Assembly (NCBI GenBank): GCA_030527825.1
Contig: JAUNAC010000001.1
Coordinates: forward strand, 1,079,464 to 1,143,463
DNA length: 64,000 bases
DNA from: Lautropia sp.
GTDB taxonomy: Bacteria; Pseudomonadota; Gammaproteobacteria; Burkholderiales; Burkholderiaceae_E
Direction: 5' to 3'
Below, in pieces: positions 37,991-46,888 of this stretch. Numbering within the stretch: the first letter of the stretch is position 1; each line of letters begins with the position of its first letter. The notes beneath the pieces were generated by a model that was not told the origin of the DNA, did no database searches, and saw nothing but the letters and a program-made list of their open reading frames with translations. The translations under genes were made by a program, and so were the position numbers.

Positions 37991-38086
37991 GGAGGGAAGA
38001 CGATCCCGGTGGATCGGCCGGGCTTCAAACCCGGTGGGTGACGCCAAGCGTCGCCGGGTGGGTTCGACTCCCATTTCCCTCCGCCA
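37991..38086 (+). tRNA. selC: tRNA-Sec (anticodon TCA)
   Basis: The 96-nt sequence includes an encoded CCA. An 8-bp acceptor stem (GGAGGGAA, 37991-37998, with TTCCCTCC, 38075-38082) and G discriminator at 38083 fit tRNA-Sec, which has an extended acceptor arm. The anticodon stem-loop ccggg-cttcaaa-cccgg places TCA at 38025-38027 with A37 and A38 after it. A long variable arm (about 38036-38055) and a T arm with GGTTCGACTCC follow. It lies immediately after selB. Confidence 0.96.
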
Positions 38087-39032
38087 TCTGCCGTGTGGGG
38101 GCCGGGCGTCCGGTTTCCTGCGAGAGAAAGTCCAGGACGGCATCCGTCAGCCCTTCGGTGCGCAGGCAGTCCAGCCGCAGATCCACGGGCAGGCTGCGCA
38201 GCCAGGTGAGCTGGCGCTTGGCCAGCTGGCGGGTGGCTGCGAGGCCCGCCTCCAGGAGCGTGTCGCGGGATCTTTCGCCGTCCAGCATCTGCCATACCTG
38301 CCGATAGCCAACCGTGCGCATGGATGGCAATCCTGCATGCAGGTCGGGACGGGCATGCAGCCGCTGCACCTCGTGGATGAACCCCTGGGCCAGCATGGCC
38401 TGAAAGCGCTGGGCGATGCGGGCATGCAGCGCGCCGCGATCGGATGGCTCAAGGCTGATAATCCGGATATCGGGATGGGCCGATGGTTTCTGGCCAGTCG
38501 TGTGCTGGGCCGACAGTGGCTGCCCGGTAATCTCAATGATTTCCAGCGCCCGCTGGATGCGCTGGGCGTCAGTCGGGGGCAGGCGCTGTGCGGTGACGGG
38601 ATCAAGCCGCGCCAGCCGCTGGTGCAGATGGGGCCAGCCGTGCTCTGCCGCTTCGGCATCCAGCCGGGCGCGGATGTCTGGCCGGGCGCCGGGCAGATTG
38701 TCCATGGGGTGGAGCAGGGTGCGGGCATACAGCATGGTGCCACCCACCAGCAGGGGCAGGTGGCCTTTGGATTCAATGGCCTCAATCAGAGGCCAGGTGT
38801 CGGCGCAAAAGTCCGCCGCGCTGTAGTACCCGGCGGGGTCACGAATATCAATGAGATGGTGGGCGACGCGCTGTCGTTCGTCTGCGGACGGCTTGGCGGT
38901 CCCGATGTCCATGCCGCGGTAAACCAGCGCGGAATCGACGCTGATGATCTCCACAGGCAGGTGTCTGGCCAGATCCAGGGCCAGGGCGGTTTTGCCGGCA
39001 GCGGTCGGCCCAAGCAGCATCAGGGCGCGCAT
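38025..39032 (-). CDS. miaA: tRNA dimethylallyltransferase MiaA
   Basis: Adds the dimethylallyl group to A37 of tRNAs reading codons that start with U, 335 residues (E. coli 316). The P-loop LGPTAAGKT and [19 protein letters not shown] are diagnostic. The last ~20 codons run antisense through the tRNA-Sec gene, and the TGA stop is the exact complement of the TCA anticodon. Most of the 20-residue excess over E. coli MiaA is this overlapping tail. The gene starts 2 bases after the mutL stop on the same strand. Confidence 0.95.
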   Translation of the reverse strand: MRALMLLGPTAAGKTALALDLARHLPVEIISVDSALVYRGMDIGTAKPSADERQRVAHHLIDIRDPAGYYSAADFCADTWPLIEAIESKGHLPLLVGGTMLYARTLLHPMDNLPGARPDIRARLDAEAAEHGWPHLHQRLARLDPVTAQRLPPTDAQRIQRALEIIEITGQPLSAQHTTGQKPSAHPDIRIISLEPSDRGALHARIAQRFQAMLAQGFIHEVQRLHARPDLHAGLPSMRTVGYRQVWQMLDGERSRDTLLEAGLAATRQLAKRQLTWLRSLPVDLRLDCLRTEGLTDAVLDFLSQETGRPAPTRQMAEGNGSRTHPATLGVTHRV

Positions 39033-39034
39033 GG

Positions 39035-41074
39035 TTATTTGCCTCGCATGAACCAGCGATCCAGCTCGTCCAGTCCCAGCCGGAACCAGGTAGGGCGGCC
39101 GTGGTTGCAGAAATCGGCATCGGGGGTGCGTTCCATGTCGCGCAGCAGGGCGTTCATTTCCGGTAAGGTCAGCGGGCGGTGAGCGCGTACTGAGCCGTGG
39201 CAGGCAATTGTGGCGAGCAGCCGGTCAAGGCGTCGGGCCAGGGCATCGTGCTGGGCAGGTGCCTGCCAGGCGGCCAGTACATCCCGCGCCAGCCGTTCGG
39301 GATCTGCCCGGGACAGCAGCGCAGGGACGCTGGTCACCGCCAGGGTGTCGGGGCCGTGCACCGTCAGTCCGATGCCCAGCTCTGCCAGGGAATCCGCATC
39401 GTCGGTGACGGTGGCGATATCCAGTTCGGTTGCCTGGAATACAGCGGGGATGAGGAGTGGCTGATGTGCGATCTGTCGGTGCTGGTGTGCCTGTTTCAGA
39501 CGCTCAAGCACGATGCGTTCATGGGCGGCGTGCATGTCGACGATGATCAGCCCGTCTGCGGTCTGGGACAGAATATAGAGGCCATGTAGCTGTGCCAGTG
39601 CGAAGCCCATGCGGGGCGGTGCCTCTTCGAGGTCGAAGGAGGCCGCGGGGGCTTGCCCAGATGTCTGGTCGACCCCGGCCGGGGCCGGCGGGCTGCCGCC
39701 GGCCTTGGGAACGTCAGGCCACTCGGGGCGGCGTTCTGCCGCGTGGGGGAGGGCGGCGTCACTTCGGGCCAGGGCATCAGCCGGGCCAGGCGGGGACGGT
39801 GAATGGGCCGGGGCCTGAAACTGCAGACTGTGAGCCCCTGATGCGGCGGTAGCCGCATCAGGGGGGGCTGACCGGGCTGGCTGATGGCCGGGGCGCGCCT
39901 TGACGGTATGCCGGTCGGTGGTAAAACCGCTGGCCTGATGCCCCAGGGGTGGCGTCGGTGTGCCTGGATCAGGCGCACGGGACAGTGGGTCACTGGCCAG
40001 GGCAATGGTGCGGCTGGCTTCGTGCCGGGTCTGGGACAGGCCGTCAGCCAGCGCATTCTCCGCGGCATGAAAAAGTAGGTGACGAACCGCGCCGGGATCA
40101 CGAAAGCGGACTTCCGTCTTGGCTGGATGGACATTGGCGTCGACCAGCGCCGGGTCGATATTCAGAAATAACGCAAAGACGGGATAGCGTTCACCATGCA
40201 GGCGGTCGCGATAAGCCTGCCGGATTGCCTGGGCGAGCATCCGGTCGCGTACGAAACGATCGTTCACGAACAGATACTGGCGATCGCTGCGGGCACGGGC
40301 GGCATCAGGCTCGCCCAGCCAGCCCGTCACGGTCAATGGCCCGGCCTGGGCCGAGACGGCCAGCAGGTTGGCGCCATCTCCGATCAGGGTCGCGACGCGC
40401 TGGGCGGCCGATGCTGCCGGCCAGCGACGCACTTCGCGTCCGTCCTGATGGACAATGAACTGCACTGCCGGGTGCGACAGCGCGACGCGGCGGATGGCTT
40501 CCAGGCAGTAGGCTGCCTCTGTGGCCGGAGATTTCAGGAATTTACGGCGTGCCGGGGTGGCGGAGAACAGGTCAATCACCTCGATGGCGGTGCCTGCGGC
40601 CAGTGCGACGGGCTCGGCAGGGCCAGGCGCCTGGCCGGGCTGGGCCTCTACTTTCCAGCCATGCCCGGCCGCCAGCGGCCGGCTGGCGATCGTCAGGCGG
40701 GAGACGGCAGCCATGGAGGCCAGTGCTTCGCCCCGGAAGCCGAGCGAGGTGACATGCTCCAGCTCGGCCAGCGAGGCAATTTTGCTGGTGGCATGGCGGG
40801 TGAGTGCCAGTGGCAGCTCGGTATGCACGATGCCGCGGCCATTGTCGGTTACCTGCAGCCGGCGTAGCCCGCCTTCTTCAATCCGGATGTCAATCTGGCT
40901 GGCGCCCGCGTCCAGTGCATTTTCCAGCAGCTCCTTGAGGGCGGAAGCCGGTCGCTCGATGACTTCGCCGGCGGCGATCTGGCTGATCAGCACATCGGGC
41001 AGCAGCGCAATGGGACGCGGCGCTTCGTCGGACGGAGCGGCGGGCAGGGGGATCTGACGGGATGGTGTGGACAT
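39035..41074 (-). CDS. mutL: DNA mismatch repair protein MutL
   Basis: GHKL ATPase that links MutS to downstream repair steps, 679 residues. The ATPase motifs [15 protein letters not shown] and [12 protein letters not shown] lie in the first ~120 residues. A Pro/Ala-rich linker occupies about 330-480. The C-terminal dimerisation domain has [12 protein letters not shown] and CNHGRPTW. It also has [12 protein letters not shown], which fits the metal-site pattern DQHA-X2-E-X4-E of MutL endonucleases except Met for Gln. The product may therefore nick DNA itself. Confidence 0.94.
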   Translation of the reverse strand: MSTPSRQIPLPAAPSDEAPRPIALLPDVLISQIAAGEVIERPASALKELLENALDAGASQIDIRIEEGGLRRLQVTDNGRGIVHTELPLALTRHATSKIASLAELEHVTSLGFRGEALASMAAVSRLTIASRPLAAGHGWKVEAQPGQAPGPAEPVALAAGTAIEVIDLFSATPARRKFLKSPATEAAYCLEAIRRVALSHPAVQFIVHQDGREVRRWPAASAAQRVATLIGDGANLLAVSAQAGPLTVTGWLGEPDAARARSDRQYLFVNDRFVRDRMLAQAIRQAYRDRLHGERYPVFALFLNIDPALVDANVHPAKTEVRFRDPGAVRHLLFHAAENALADGLSQTRHEASRTIALASDPLSRAPDPGTPTPPLGHQASGFTTDRHTVKARPGHQPARSAPPDAATAASGAHSLQFQAPAHSPSPPGPADALARSDAALPHAAERRPEWPDVPKAGGSPPAPAGVDQTSGQAPAASFDLEEAPPRMGFALAQLHGLYILSQTADGLIIVDMHAAHERIVLERLKQAHQHRQIAHQPLLIPAVFQATELDIATVTDDADSLAELGIGLTVHGPDTLAVTSVPALLSRADPERLARDVLAAWQAPAQHDALARRLDRLLATIACHGSVRAHRPLTLPEMNALLRDMERTPDADFCNHGRPTWFRLGLDELDRWFMRGK

Positions 41075-41221
41075 GGCGGGATTATTGCAGGATTGTCCGG
41101 GTCGATCAGCCGGCGGCTGGCTGTCGGGGTGGCCTCAGGGCTTGCCGTGACATTCTGTGCATGGCACCGGGGCGCTCGGGTACACTGTGTGCCCCGTTTG
41201 CCTGCCCCTGCGCCGCTGCCC

Positions 41222-41878
41222 ATGGACTTTTCCGCGCTGATCGACATTTTCCTGCATCTGGACAAGCACCTGGAAACGGTGGTGCAAAACTACGGCATCT
41301 GGGTCTATCTGCTGATGTTTACCGTTATCTTCATCGAAACCGGTCTGGTGGTGATGCCCTTTTTGCCGGGAGACTCCCTGCTGTTCGTGGGAGGCTCCAT
41401 TGCGGCCATTGGTCGCCTGGATCTGGTGGGGCTTATGGGTATCCTGGCTCTGGCCGCCGTGCTGGGTGATGCGGTCAACTATGTTATCGGCCGCCTGGTC
41501 GGCCCGAAAGTCTTTGGCTGGAGCAGTAGCCGTTTCTTCAATCGCGACGCCTTTGACCGAACCCATGCTTTTTACGAAAGGCATGGCGGTATCACCATCA
41601 TCGTGGCCCGTTTCATGCCCTTCATCCGAACCTTTGCCCCCTTTGTGGCCGGGGTCGCGCAGATGACCTACGCACGCTTCGCCATGTTTAACATCGTGGG
41701 CGGGCTGCTGTGGGTCATGGCCCTGACTGGTCTGGGCTATTTCTTTGGCAACCACGCCTGGGTCAAGGCCCATTTTTCCTGGGTGACCCTGGCGATGATC
41801 ATCATTCCTGGCCTGCCGGCACTCTTTGAAATGGTGCGCCACCTGATGCGGCGGGGGCGCCGGGACAACTCCAGTTAG
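41222..41878 (+). CDS. DedA/SNARE-associated family membrane protein
   Basis: Integral membrane protein of 218 residues. FIETGLVVMPFLPGDSLLF and the RFMPFIRTFAPFVAG segment are DedA motifs. Members are thought to recycle lipid carriers or flip phospholipids, affecting envelope integrity. Start 41222 (MDFSALID) is chosen from homology; the frame is open back to 41093 without family similarity. It is divergent from mutL and convergent with the glycosyltransferase. Confidence 0.9.
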   Translation: MDFSALIDIFLHLDKHLETVVQNYGIWVYLLMFTVIFIETGLVVMPFLPGDSLLFVGGSIAAIGRLDLVGLMGILALAAVLGDAVNYVIGRLVGPKVFGWSSSRFFNRDAFDRTHAFYERHGGITIIVARFMPFIRTFAPFVAGVAQMTYARFAMFNIVGGLLWVMALTGLGYFFGNHAWVKAHFSWVTLAMIIIPGLPALFEMVRHLMRRGRRDNSS

Positions 41879-41927
41879 GTGCTGTCAATGTGACAGCATA
41901 CCGCTTAGATAGTCCGTCGCGAGCGGG

Positions 41928-43139
41928 TCAGGGAATGGTCAGGGTCTGGAGGGAGGGGCGCACGATCTCCGCCAGTGCCAGAACATGGGCCATCACGCTA
42001 TCCCAGCTGCGTTCGGTCACCATGCGTTGCCGACCATGCCGACCCATGGCCATGCGGGCGGCAGGATCCAGGGCCAGATCCGTCAGGGCCTGGGCAAATG
42101 CCTCGGCGTTGTCTGGCGTGACCAGCAGGCCATCAACGTCCTGCCGTACCAGCGTATCCAGATGCCCCACCTGTGTCGTGACCACGGGCAGCTCTGCCGC
42201 CAGATACTCGCAGATTTTCAGGGGCGACAGATAAAACTCCGGCTGTGCCGGGTAGGGGGCCGTGGCAATGTCCATCTGGGCCAGCAGGGCCGGGATCTCG
42301 CTGGCGTCGACCTTGCCCGTAAAGCGGCTGTATTGAAGCAGCCCGCGGGCGGTTAGTGCAGACGCCATATCGGTTCGGGCCGGGCCATCGCCAACAACCA
42401 GCAGCCGGGCATGTGGCAGTTGTCGATGCACACGCGCAAAGGCATCCACCAGCATCAGAAGTTCCGGCAGTGACTGCAGTTGCCCCAGAAATCCAATCAC
42501 GACGGGCGTCTCTCCCGTTGTCGTCTTGTCCGTTACGCGCCGTGCCTGGCGCAGGTCGGCGCAGACTGCAAAGGGCGCCGGATCCACACCGTTGGGCACG
42601 ATATGCACATGTCCCCGTGTTCCGGGCCAGCGATGCAGATAGCGGGCAACGCCCGGTGAGACAGCCAGCAGCACACTGGCCTGGGAGAAGGCGGAGCCGG
42701 TGATCCTTCGGGCGGCATCCTCCAGCACCAGCTGCTGTTGCTGGCGCCGTTCTTCGATGAGCGGGGTATTCACTTCCAGAATGCCGGGAATGCCATGTGC
42801 CCGCGCCCAGCGCACGCCGACGTCGCTCCAGAGTGCATAACGTTCATACAGCACATCGAAGGGAGCGTGAGCATCCAGCCGCTCGATGATTCGATGGTGA
42901 GCCTGCATGGCGGCGTGTGCCCGTTTTTGCATATCCCCATAGGGGATTTCAGGGAGGTGAACGCGCGTGACGTTCTCCAGGCCAGCGGGAAGCGGGCCGT
43001 CAAAGAGAGAGGCGAACAGCGTGACGCGATGACCCGCTTTCAGTATGGCCCGCACTACCGACTGAATGTGGATCGAGGCGCCCTGGCTGCCAAAGACCGG
43101 GATATCAGCATCTGTGCAGACGTAGGCGATATGTTTCAT
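41928..43139 (-). CDS. Glycosyltransferase family 4 protein
   Basis: Predicted retaining GT-B glycosyltransferase of 403 residues. The N-terminal Rossmann half starts KHIAYVCTDADIPVFGSQGASIH. The C-terminal nucleotide-sugar half has GFLGQLQSLPELLMLVDAF, LLVVGDGPAR and the E-X7-E-like region SPLKICEYLAAELPVV. Start 43139 follows ggag at 6 bases; the longer frame from 43202 crosses a hairpin. Donor and acceptor are unknown, and no other polysaccharide gene is adjacent. It lies alone between dedA and amiC, preceded by a hairpin and a short ORF. Confidence 0.88.
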   Translation of the reverse strand: MKHIAYVCTDADIPVFGSQGASIHIQSVVRAILKAGHRVTLFASLFDGPLPAGLENVTRVHLPEIPYGDMQKRAHAAMQAHHRIIERLDAHAPFDVLYERYALWSDVGVRWARAHGIPGILEVNTPLIEERRQQQQLVLEDAARRITGSAFSQASVLLAVSPGVARYLHRWPGTRGHVHIVPNGVDPAPFAVCADLRQARRVTDKTTTGETPVVIGFLGQLQSLPELLMLVDAFARVHRQLPHARLLVVGDGPARTDMASALTARGLLQYSRFTGKVDASEIPALLAQMDIATAPYPAQPEFYLSPLKICEYLAAELPVVTTQVGHLDTLVRQDVDGLLVTPDNAEAFAQALTDLALDPAARMAMGRHGRQRMVTERSWDSVMAHVLALAEIVRPSLQTLTIP

Positions 43140-43175
43140 GGGGACTCCGGAAATGCGCATGCGGCAGGAGAAGGC

Positions 43176-43209
43176 GCGTCGGGTGGGCAGTGCATGGCCC
43201 ACCCGACGC
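43176..43209 (-). other. 13-bp perfect hairpin in the glycosyltransferase leader
   Basis: GCGTCGGGTGGGC (43176-43188) pairs fully with 43197-43209 around an 8-base loop. It lies about 36 bases before the glycosyltransferase start and 14 bases after the end of the 21-codon ORF. Downstream on the minus strand is a pyrimidine-rich gccttctcct without a true T-run, so it may be a weak terminator or attenuator. Confidence 0.75.
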
Positions 43210-43223
43210 AGGGGACTGCGCGA

Positions 43224-43289
43224 TCAGGCCGCGCAGATGTTTGGCGCTGGTAGGTACGCCATGTTTGTGTCGATGTCGTCTCTGTTCAT
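43224..43289 (-). CDS. Possible 21-residue short ORF
   Basis: Reads MNRDDIDTNMAYLPAPNICAA and then stop. It has no good ribosome-binding site. Its ATG overlaps the TGA of a longer unconvincing frame (43286-43711) as ATGA. A strong hairpin and a glycosyltransferase gene follow, the layout of a leader peptide or small precursor peptide gene. The protein itself resembles nothing I can name, so it may be noncoding. Confidence 0.25.
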   Translation of the reverse strand: MNRDDIDTNMAYLPAPNICAA

Positions 43290-43839
43290 GACATGAAGAG
43301 TGGGTTTGAAAAAGTTTCGGGTTCCTGCTGCAAACAGGCGCGGAAAGGTGAGGCGAACCCGCCTGCCTGCAGGCGAGTGTGCCTGCACGAGGCGGGTGGG
43401 TGCAGAAAGACTGGCTGAATGCGGTATTCAGCATGATGCTGGCCCGACAGTGGGAGACTGTCCGTGTGGTTGAGGTGGATGTCCGGCAGGAGACGGGCGA
43501 TGTCAGCGCGTCGCTGCAGAGGGCCAGCGTGTCCAGAAAAGCGCCCATCGTTGCCAGATGTGACAGCAAGGCCCGAAGAAGCCGTGTCCGGTTGCTTGTC
43601 TGGTGCCAACAGCACCGAATCCGATCCAGCATGCCACCCGGCCTGGGCGAAAGGGAGCGATTCGGTCATGCGCCCATTGTCGCTGATTCCATCCCCGTGA
43701 CATATCATCAAGAGTGATAGATTGCATGCACGAGACGCTGTCGCCCTGGTGTTATAAGAGACAAGAGACGATCAGTTGCTGGACAGGGGGGCAAGCGCCC
43801 GGTCTGCCGGCGGAACGGCGCTGCTCAGACAGACGGGTG
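43290..43839. other. Region without a supported gene between the glycosyltransferase and amiC
   Basis: Several overlapping frames of 110-175 codons exist on both strands, but none shows family similarity, a ribosome-binding site or natural-looking composition. A short GCCTGCAGGC palindrome occurs near 43367. The promoter for the glycosyltransferase is probably here. No tRNA is seen. Confidence 0.4.
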
Positions 43840-45261
43840 TCAGGAAATTTTGCCGCGTGGTCCGGGAGGGTTGGCCTTGCGATAGTCGAGAATGCCTCGG
43901 GCGATGGCGCGGGCCAACTCATCCTGATAGCCAGCGTGGCGCAGGCGCTGTTCCTCGTCTGGATTGCTGATGAAAGCGGTTTCGACCAGTACCGATGGAA
44001 CATCCGGCGAGCGCAGGACAGCGAAATTGGCCTGCTCGACACTGGCGTTGTGCAACCGGCCGATCTGACCAAGCTCGTTGAGCACCCGTTTGGCCAGTGC
44101 TTTGCTATCCCGGATCTGAGAGGTTGTGTACAGATCCATCAGCAGACTGGCGGCTTCCGGGGCGGCACTGGCCGTCTTGATGTTGATCCCGCCAATCAGA
44201 TCAGCCTGGTTTTCGCTATGGGCGAGCCACTGTGCACCCAGGCTGCTGGCGCCGTGATTGGAGAGCACAAAAACCGATGAGCCACGGGCATCAGGCCGGA
44301 CAAAGGCATCGGCATGGATCGAGACGAACAGGTCAGCCCGAATGCCCCTTGCCTTGCTGACGCGCTTGGCCAGCGGTACATAGTAGTCATCGTCGCGGGT
44401 CAGGAATACCCGCAGATTTTCCTCCCGGGCGAGGAGTTTGCGCACCTTGTGGGCCACCGAGAGCACCACGTCCTTTTCGTGTGTGCCCATCGGGCCAGTG
44501 GCCCCCGGATCTTCCCCGCCATGACCGGGGTCAATGGCGACCGTGAAGATACGGGTCATCTCGGGCGTGCCTTTCGTCTGGCTCCGGCCCCGGGCACGGT
44601 TCGGTGCACGGGAGTCTGCCTGCGCCTGGGCACGGTGTGTGCGGGAGCGGGGCGAAGTGGCTGCCGGCCGGTCATTGGAATCGGCAATCAGCTGATCCAG
44701 TGGGTCGATGGCCTGCTTGGGATAAAGATCCAGCACCAGCCGGTACTGATAGCCCGCTGCAGGTTTGAGGGTGAAGATCTGTGGGGCAACGGGCTGTTTC
44801 AGGTCAAAGACAATGCGCAGCGTCCCCGGTTTGAACTGCCCTACGCGAACCTGGCGTACAAATGGATCCTGGGTGCTGATACGGCTGATCAGATCGTGTA
44901 CCTTTGATTCCAGCTGCAGCCCTTGCAGATCAAGGATCACCCGATTGGGGTTATCAATCAGGTGACTATGGAAGGGGATGGACCGGGTCAGTTCAAATGT
45001 GACGCGGGTGTATTCACGGGATGGCCACATCCGGATAGCGGCAATGGCCTGATTGCTGCCTATACTGGAAGGAGAACCGCCAGAGGGGGGGGCACTGGAT
45101 AGGGCGGCCATGTCGTGGTTGCGGACGGAACTGGCCGCACGGCCTGTGAGGATGGGCGCAGACCCGTGCGCTGCGTGCAGGGGCAGCAGCAGGGGGGATG
45201 TCAGCCCGAGTTTCAGCAGGCGTCGTCGGCGGTGGGGATGTGGGTGATTTGCGTCAGACAT
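43840..45261 (-). CDS. N-acetylmuramoyl-L-alanine amidase AmiC-type, with AMIN domain
   Basis: Periplasmic zinc amidase that splits septal peptidoglycan during daughter-cell separation, 473 residues. The N-terminal RRRRLLKLGL is a Tat-type signal. An AMIN targeting domain lies at about residues 70-190, then a Ser/Arg-rich linker. The Amidase_3 domain follows, with zinc ligands in IDPGHGGEDPGA, GTHEKDVVL and SIHADAF and the catalytic Glu in LVETAFISN. It overlaps the tsaE end by 49 bases, so the two genes are probably one transcript. Confidence 0.93.
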   Translation of the reverse strand: MSDANHPHPHRRRRLLKLGLTSPLLLPLHAAHGSAPILTGRAASSVRNHDMAALSSAPPSGGSPSSIGSNQAIAAIRMWPSREYTRVTFELTRSIPFHSHLIDNPNRVILDLQGLQLESKVHDLISRISTQDPFVRQVRVGQFKPGTLRIVFDLKQPVAPQIFTLKPAAGYQYRLVLDLYPKQAIDPLDQLIADSNDRPAATSPRSRTHRAQAQADSRAPNRARGRSQTKGTPEMTRIFTVAIDPGHGGEDPGATGPMGTHEKDVVLSVAHKVRKLLAREENLRVFLTRDDDYYVPLAKRVSKARGIRADLFVSIHADAFVRPDARGSSVFVLSNHGASSLGAQWLAHSENQADLIGGINIKTASAAPEAASLLMDLYTTSQIRDSKALAKRVLNELGQIGRLHNASVEQANFAVLRSPDVPSVLVETAFISNPDEEQRLRHAGYQDELARAIARGILDYRKANPPGPRGKIS

Positions 45262-45728
45262 TGTGTTCCGCGTGCACTGTGCGCATGGGCCTCCAGGTGG
45301 CGGGCTTCAGAGGCAGAGGTCAGTGTCAGCTGCAGTCCGAGATCAGCCGCAGGCAGCGCACCGGCGGCCTGTTCAGGCCACTCCACCAGCATCAGGCCGG
45401 CACCGGCAAAGAGATCGTCGAATCCGGCATCGAACCACTGTTCTGGTGATGAGAATCTATATAAATCAAAGTGGTACACCGGAAATCTCGGTAGATTATA
45501 GGATTCCAGCAACGGATAGGAAGGGCTCTTGATACGACCTTTCACACCCAGCGCCTGCAACAAAAAGCGTGTCAGTGTCGTTTTGCCGGCACCGAGTTCG
45601 CCCTGCAACGTGATGAGAAAGGCTTGTTTGTCAAGGTCTTGCGCCGACAGCGCGCTGGCCAGCGCCTGGGCCCAGCAGGCCGTCTGCCGTTCATCGGTCA
45701 GCACGTATTGTTGCAGTTTTGTTGACAT
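45213..45728 (-). CDS. tsaE: tRNA threonylcarbamoyladenosine biosynthesis ATPase TsaE
   Basis: Partner of TsaD and TsaB in making t6A37 of tRNAs reading ANN codons, 171 residues from the chosen start. Walker A GELGAGKTTLTR, PSYPLLESY, YHFDLYR and LMLVEWPEQA are typical of the family. An ATG at 45761 adds 11 residues; neither site has a clear ribosome-binding site. The last ~16 codons overlap amiC in another frame, giving a C-terminus slightly longer than usual. It is divergent from xerD. Confidence 0.9.
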   Translation of the reverse strand: MSTKLQQYVLTDERQTACWAQALASALSAQDLDKQAFLITLQGELGAGKTTLTRFLLQALGVKGRIKSPSYPLLESYNLPRFPVYHFDLYRFSSPEQWFDAGFDDLFAGAGLMLVEWPEQAAGALPAADLGLQLTLTSASEARHLEAHAHSARGTQCLTQITHIPTADDAC

Positions 45729-45866
45729 ATCTGTTGTGTTTTTGACAATGATCCTTGCCATGGGGCGGCTGTTATTCCCCTGGCTGACCGCCGGACGGCC
45801 GGTGGCTGCCTGGAGGTCATGGTGGTATCAGCATAGCAACAGATGCACGGTAGCGGGGGAGGTTGT

Positions 45867-46820
45867 GTGGCGGAAAACGGTGCAGTGATGGATGAGGGGA
45901 TGACGGCGGCCACGATGTCATGCCTGCTTGAGGCGCAGGACGACATTCAGAAGTTCTGCGACGCCTGCTGGCTAGAAGACGGGCTTTCCCGGAACACGCT
46001 GCTGGCGTATCGGCGTGATCTGATGGCTTTGGCGCGCTGGCTGGCCATGCCGGCACGTGGAGTGGGGCTTGGGCAGGCGAGCGAGGCTGATCTGCTGGCC
46101 TATCTGGCGGCCAGCCATGGCCATAGCAAGGCCAGTACCTCTAATCGTCGACTGACGGTTATCAAGCGCTTTTATCGCCGGCTACTGCGCGACGGGCAGC
46201 GTCCGGATGACCCGACACTGCGCATTCAGGCCATGCGGCAGCCTGTCCGTTTTCCTGGCACCCTGTCCGAATCCCAGGTGGAGGATCTGTTGAAGGCGCC
46301 TGATCCCAATACACCGCTGGGCCTGCGTGACCGCGCCATGCTGGAAGTGCTTTATGCAACGGGGCTACGCGTATCCGAACTGGTGGCGCTCAGTCTGTCA
46401 GAGCTGTCTCTGGTGGACAGCCTGGTGCGTGTGGTCGGCAAGGGAAACAAGGAACGGCTGGTTCCTCTGGGAGAAGAGGCGCATGTCTGGCTGAACCGCT
46501 ATCTGGCCCGCGCCCGGCCCCAGTTGCTGGGTGGCCGTCAGGTAGAGGCGGTGTTCGTGACCCGGCGCGCCAGCAGCATGACACGGCAGATGTTCTGGAC
46601 ACTCATTCGCCGTTACTCGGTTCAGGCTGGCATCGATGCGCCCCTCTCACCCCATACCTTGCGCCATGCCTTTGCGACTCATCTGCTTAACCATGGCGCT
46701 GATTTGAGGGTCGTGCAGGAGTTGTTAGGTCATGCGGACATTTCCACTACACAGATCTATACCCATGTGGCCCGGGCCCGGCTGAAAACGCTGCATGCGC
46801 AACATCATCCGCGGGGTTAG
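45867..46820 (+). CDS. xerD: Tyrosine site-specific recombinase XerD
   Basis: With XerC, resolves chromosome dimers at dif, 317 residues. The SAM-like N-terminal domain carries [23 protein letters not shown]. The catalytic Arg in ATGLRVSEL, Lys in [21 protein letters not shown], the second His in [10 protein letters not shown] and the nucleophile in QIYTHV are present. The GTG at 45867 is preferred because ggggagg lies 4-5 bases upstream; ATGs at 45843 and 45888 are alternatives. Confidence 0.92.
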   Translation: MAENGAVMDEGMTAATMSCLLEAQDDIQKFCDACWLEDGLSRNTLLAYRRDLMALARWLAMPARGVGLGQASEADLLAYLAASHGHSKASTSNRRLTVIKRFYRRLLRDGQRPDDPTLRIQAMRQPVRFPGTLSESQVEDLLKAPDPNTPLGLRDRAMLEVLYATGLRVSELVALSLSELSLVDSLVRVVGKGNKERLVPLGEEAHVWLNRYLARARPQLLGGRQVEAVFVTRRASSMTRQMFWTLIRRYSVQAGIDAPLSPHTLRHAFATHLLNHGADLRVVQELLGHADISTTQIYTHVARARLKTLHAQHHPRG

Positions 46821-46888
46821 GGATCTGCTCTCTTCCGGTAACATGTCGGAACGGTTTCCCGGACACCCTGTCCACCCACTCCCACTGG

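Noticed and set aside
43286-43717. Overlapping frames of 141 codons (minus) and 112 codons (plus) between the glycosyltransferase and amiC
   Set aside because: Neither product looks like a natural protein, both lack ribosome-binding sites and they overlap on opposite strands. The minus frame ends in an ATGA overlap with the 21-codon ORF, which I mention but do not consider proof.
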